DNA of 7,341 nucleotides. It comes from Clostridiales bacterium (GTDB taxonomy: Bacteria; Bacillota; Clostridia; Lachnospirales; Cellulosilyticaceae). Shown here in pieces: positions 6,094 through 7,341 of the stretch. How positions within the stretch are numbered: position 1 is the first letter of the stretch; every line of letters starts with the position of its first letter. A model generated the notes under the pieces. That model was not told the DNA's origin and ran no database searches. It was given only the letters and a program-made list of their open reading frames with translations. The position numbers were made by a program, and so were the translations under genes. The DNA lies in NCBI GenBank assembly GCA_019418225.1, contig DYCF01000082.1:1-7341 (forward strand). Reading direction: 5' to 3'.

Positions 6094-6099
6094 AGTATA
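6094..6099 (-). promoter_or_regulatory. -10 box for candidate bridge RNA and transposase
   Basis: On the minus strand this reads TATACT, one mismatch from the TATAAT consensus, with transcription expected to begin about seven bases on, just before the first RNA hairpin. No good -35 is found at 16-18 bases upstream; TTGGCA (minus strand, 6127-6122) is 22 bases away. In IS110 elements a full promoter is often assembled only when the ends join in the circular form, which would explain a missing -35. Confidence 0.4.
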
Positions 6100-6139
6100 A
6101 TTGTTTACTTACTAAAAGTATTGCCAAAGGTATAGGGGC

Positions 6140-6736
6140 TTAAACATTTTTCATAAATTTTTGTGCCTTGAGCACAGCGAAAGGAATGATAGTTAAGATG
6201 AAGAGACAAAGAGCTTCTAGTAATTGGACAGGGAATAATGGAATGCCAGAAGGTGCAAAGGAATTGCTAGGGAATACAACATGACCAAAGCCGTTATAAG
6301 GAATACCATAGTAGCACCCTGCCATAAAACAGCCAATACGCCCGAAAGCATGCGCAAAAGGAATTAGAAAGACAATTTTTTGTAGGTATTTTTTATAATC
6401 AATATTATGTAAATGTCCGGCAACTATTAAGAATATCAATGCCCCAATGAGTCCACCGAAGAAGACAAAACCTCCTTGTAAGAGAGTGTTAAGATAGTGT
6501 ATATCCCTTAATTTAGACCAGTTAATTTGATGGAATGAGGTGACGAGATAAAGTGCTTTAGCACCAAGCCCATCACCTAAGAGACTATATGCTTCTAAGA
6601 TGATAAAATGATTTATATTGAGAGAAGCTTTTTTTAGTATTTTAAATGCTATGAGATTGGCTAAGATAATTCCTGATATAATCATAAGACCATAACCAGG
6701 AATGAATCTTCCGCCCAAATCGAAATATAGATGCAT
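6140..6736 (-). pseudogene. lgt: 5' part of lgt (prolipoprotein diacylglyceryl transferase), truncated
   Basis: 198 codons of a membrane protein of the Lgt family, which moves diacylglyceryl from phosphatidylglycerol to the lipobox cysteine of prolipoproteins. Seen: YGLMIISGI at 15-23, GGFVFFGGLIGA at 88-99, the signature HAFGRIGCFMAGCYYG at 129-144 (Arg133 corresponds to E. coli Arg143; the Asn of GRIGN is Cys136, a variant I recall from clostridia), and FPVQLLEA at 168-175 starting TM7. The frame then stops after KFMKNV. Missing are the last transmembrane segment and the RxxxExxR motif with the essential Arg, so about 60-80 residues are lost. The start at 6736 is chosen over an ATG at 6754 because AAAGGAG ends seven bases before it. 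Truncation coincides with the left end of the IS110 element. It is unlikely to be active. Confidence 0.85.
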
Positions 6737-6743
6737 TGTGTCA

Positions 6744-6750
6744 CTCCTTT
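6744..6750 (-). promoter_or_regulatory. Ribosome binding site deciding the lgt start
   Basis: On the minus strand AAAGGAG lies seven bases ahead of the ATG at 6734-6736. The in-frame ATG at 6752-6754 is upstream of this site and would leave it inside the coding region, so the shorter protein (starting MHLYFDLGG) is preferred. That start also places the first conserved residues at normal distance from the N-terminus. Confidence 0.75.
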
Positions 6751-6754
6751 GCAT

Positions 6755-6941
6755 ACTGTGAAGGAAACGAAATATTCACATTTAGTATATGTTAATTCTA
6801 TTTTTATAAAATAAGTATTAAAAAAATAAGGATGAAGGTTAAAATAAACTAATAATGTAATTCTATACAATTAATAAGATATATTGATTTAGATACATAA
6901 GATATATTTTAGTAAACATGAATATATTATGAGATAAATAA
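6755..6941. other. AT-rich spacer upstream of lgt fragment
   Basis: No coding region seen. It should contain the lgt promoter, reading leftward. A minus-strand TATACT at 6784-6789 is a possible -10 box, but no matching -35 is apparent at normal spacing. The rest is plain AT-rich sequence. Confidence 0.35.
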
Positions 6942-6988
6942 AATGCCTCTTTAAAACTGGTATAATTGACCAGTTTCAAAAGGGCATT
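6942..6988 (-). terminator. Terminator of the small membrane-protein gene
   Basis: Arms 6942-6960 and 6970-6988 form a 19-position stem with two mismatches and one G-U pair around a nine-base loop. The inner AAACTGG/CCAGTTT and outer AATGCC/GGCATT parts are perfect. On the minus strand the stem is followed by TTTTATTTAT, an interrupted U-tract, which suits termination of the gene ending at 7016. On the plus strand only GTTT follows. Confidence 0.8.
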
Positions 6989-7015
6989 GTTTATCATAAT
7001 GTAGATTACTAAAAT

Positions 7016-7258
7016 TTATAAACCACTTATGCAAGCAACACAAGCAATGTAGAGTAATAAACAGAGACCGGTTCCAACAATAGAGCAAATAAGCCCGGCT
7101 AGAGCTACTCCTTGATTTCCTTCTCCAGAATTTTTAGCAAGTGCACCAAGTATAATGCCAAGAACACCTAAAATAGCCCCAAGCCAACCAAATGTACCAG
7201 CAGTAAAAATGCCGATAAGAATAGAAATAATACCTAATACTAGTGCAGCAACTCCCAT
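7016..7258 (-). CDS. Small glycine-rich membrane protein, DUF4190-like
   Basis: 80 residues and almost entirely hydrophobic. Two close helices span about 3-22 and 24-41, then a short polar loop KNSGEGNQG (42-50), then a long helix at about 51-79 with three cysteines near the end. The halves look like an internal repeat (VAALVLGIISILIG and VALAGLICSIVGTG). Repeated A-x-L-x-L-G-I-I-S-x-x-x-G patterns are typical of DUF4190-type proteins, whose function is unknown to me. There is no signal peptide beyond the first helix. The start is well fixed by AGGAGG at 7267-7272, eight bases away, and the gene has its own terminator, so it looks real and monocistronic. It reads in the same direction as lgt but is separated by the terminator. 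The family name is tentative. Confidence 0.8.
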   Translation of the reverse strand: MGVAALVLGIISILIGIFTAGTFGWLGAILGVLGIILGALAKNSGEGNQGVALAGLICSIVGTGLCLLLYIACVACISGL

Positions 7259-7290
7259 TTAAATTACCTCCTACATATTAAATGTATATA

Positions 7291-7307
7291 GGCGTTTGCG
7301 AAACGCC
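7291..7307. other. Tight GGCGTTT/AAACGCC hairpin in the leader
   Basis: GGCGTTT at 7291-7297 pairs perfectly with AAACGCC at 7301-7307 around a three-base loop. It lies about 33 bases upstream of the small membrane-protein start on the minus strand, next to a second hairpin at 7312-7327. It may be part of the 5' untranslated RNA of that gene. Confidence 0.5.
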
Positions 7308-7311
7308 GTAA

Positions 7312-7337
7312 CCCGTATAAATACGGGATATTTTTTT
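7312..7337 (+). terminator. Hairpin with T7 tract, plus-strand terminator-like
   Basis: CCCGTA at 7312-7317 pairs with TACGGG at 7322-7327 around TAAA, and seven T follow at 7331-7337. It has terminator form for plus-strand transcription, yet no plus-strand gene precedes it within about 3 kb. It may block antisense read-through, or belong with the neighbouring hairpin to a leader RNA of the minus-strand gene. On the minus strand the T-tract precedes the hairpin as A residues, so it would not terminate that way. Confidence 0.5.
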
Positions 7338-7341
7338 GTGT

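Larger units (their letters stand above)
4614..6143 (-). mobile_element. IS110-family insertion element (ends approximate)
   Basis: The element consists of one IS110-type transposase gene, about 240 bases of structured non-coding DNA upstream of it (left end) and a very short right end downstream. It lies between two lgt fragments on the same strand. IS110 elements lack terminal inverted repeats and make little or no target duplication, so exact ends cannot be read off. The pentamer ACATT (plus strand) occurs at both presumed junctions, 4609-4613 and 6144-6148; using these gives about 1.53 kb, a normal size for the family. The transposase is intact and the candidate guide RNA is present, so the element may be active. 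The ends could be off by tens of bases. Confidence 0.7.

Noticed and set aside
6682..6870. Minus-strand 62-codon frame overlapping the lgt start
   Set aside because: It overlaps the lgt start in another frame, is AT-rich and matches nothing I know; the lgt start with its AAAGGAG site explains the region.
1..7341. CRISPR array, tRNA or rRNA genes, toxin-antitoxin or defence system
   Set aside because: No regularly spaced repeats, no tRNA-like cloverleaf and no rRNA-like conserved stretch were seen; the only tandem repeats are the short pairs listed.

Overview
The window is a low-GC stretch with strong AGGAGG-type ribosome binding sites, intrinsic terminators and highly AT-rich spacers. This points to an anaerobic Firmicute, most likely a clostridium of the Lachnospirales. 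The genus is not decidable from this sequence; a plant-polysaccharide degrader would fit the gene content.

Left half (about 1-4190), plus strand: a lower Entner-Doudoroff / uronate-degradation cluster. It holds a KDPG/KHG aldolase (eda) with an extra C-terminal glyoxalase-fold (VOC-like) domain, then two different PfkB-family 2-keto-3-deoxygluconate (KDG) kinases. Both kinases are predicted to turn KDG into KDPG, which the aldolase splits into pyruvate and glyceraldehyde-3-phosphate. eda and the first kinase have no terminator between them and are probably one transcript, ending at a strong terminator near 2844-2890. The second kinase has its own leader and terminator (4148-4183). The spacers contain several hairpins and short repeats that the genes do not explain.

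Right half (about 4190-7341), minus strand: an accessory, partly decayed region. A pair of 34-bp repeats leads into a 3' remnant of a prolipoprotein diacylglyceryl transferase gene (lgt). Next comes an IS110-family element with an apparently intact DEDD/serine transposase, then a 5' lgt fragment of 198 codons. The roughly 240-nt non-coding end upstream of the transposase folds into a multi-hairpin structure behind a good -10 box. It is a strong candidate for the element's bridge RNA (seekRNA). The two lgt pieces overlap in what they encode instead of abutting, so this is not a plain insertion into one gene; two lgt copies or a rearrangement is more likely.

The right edge has a small, glycine-rich, DUF4190-like membrane protein with its own terminator and two tight hairpins in its leader. 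The most interesting item is the IS110 element with its candidate guide RNA between mismatched lgt fragments. Second is the aldolase-VOC fusion beside two distinct KDG kinases.
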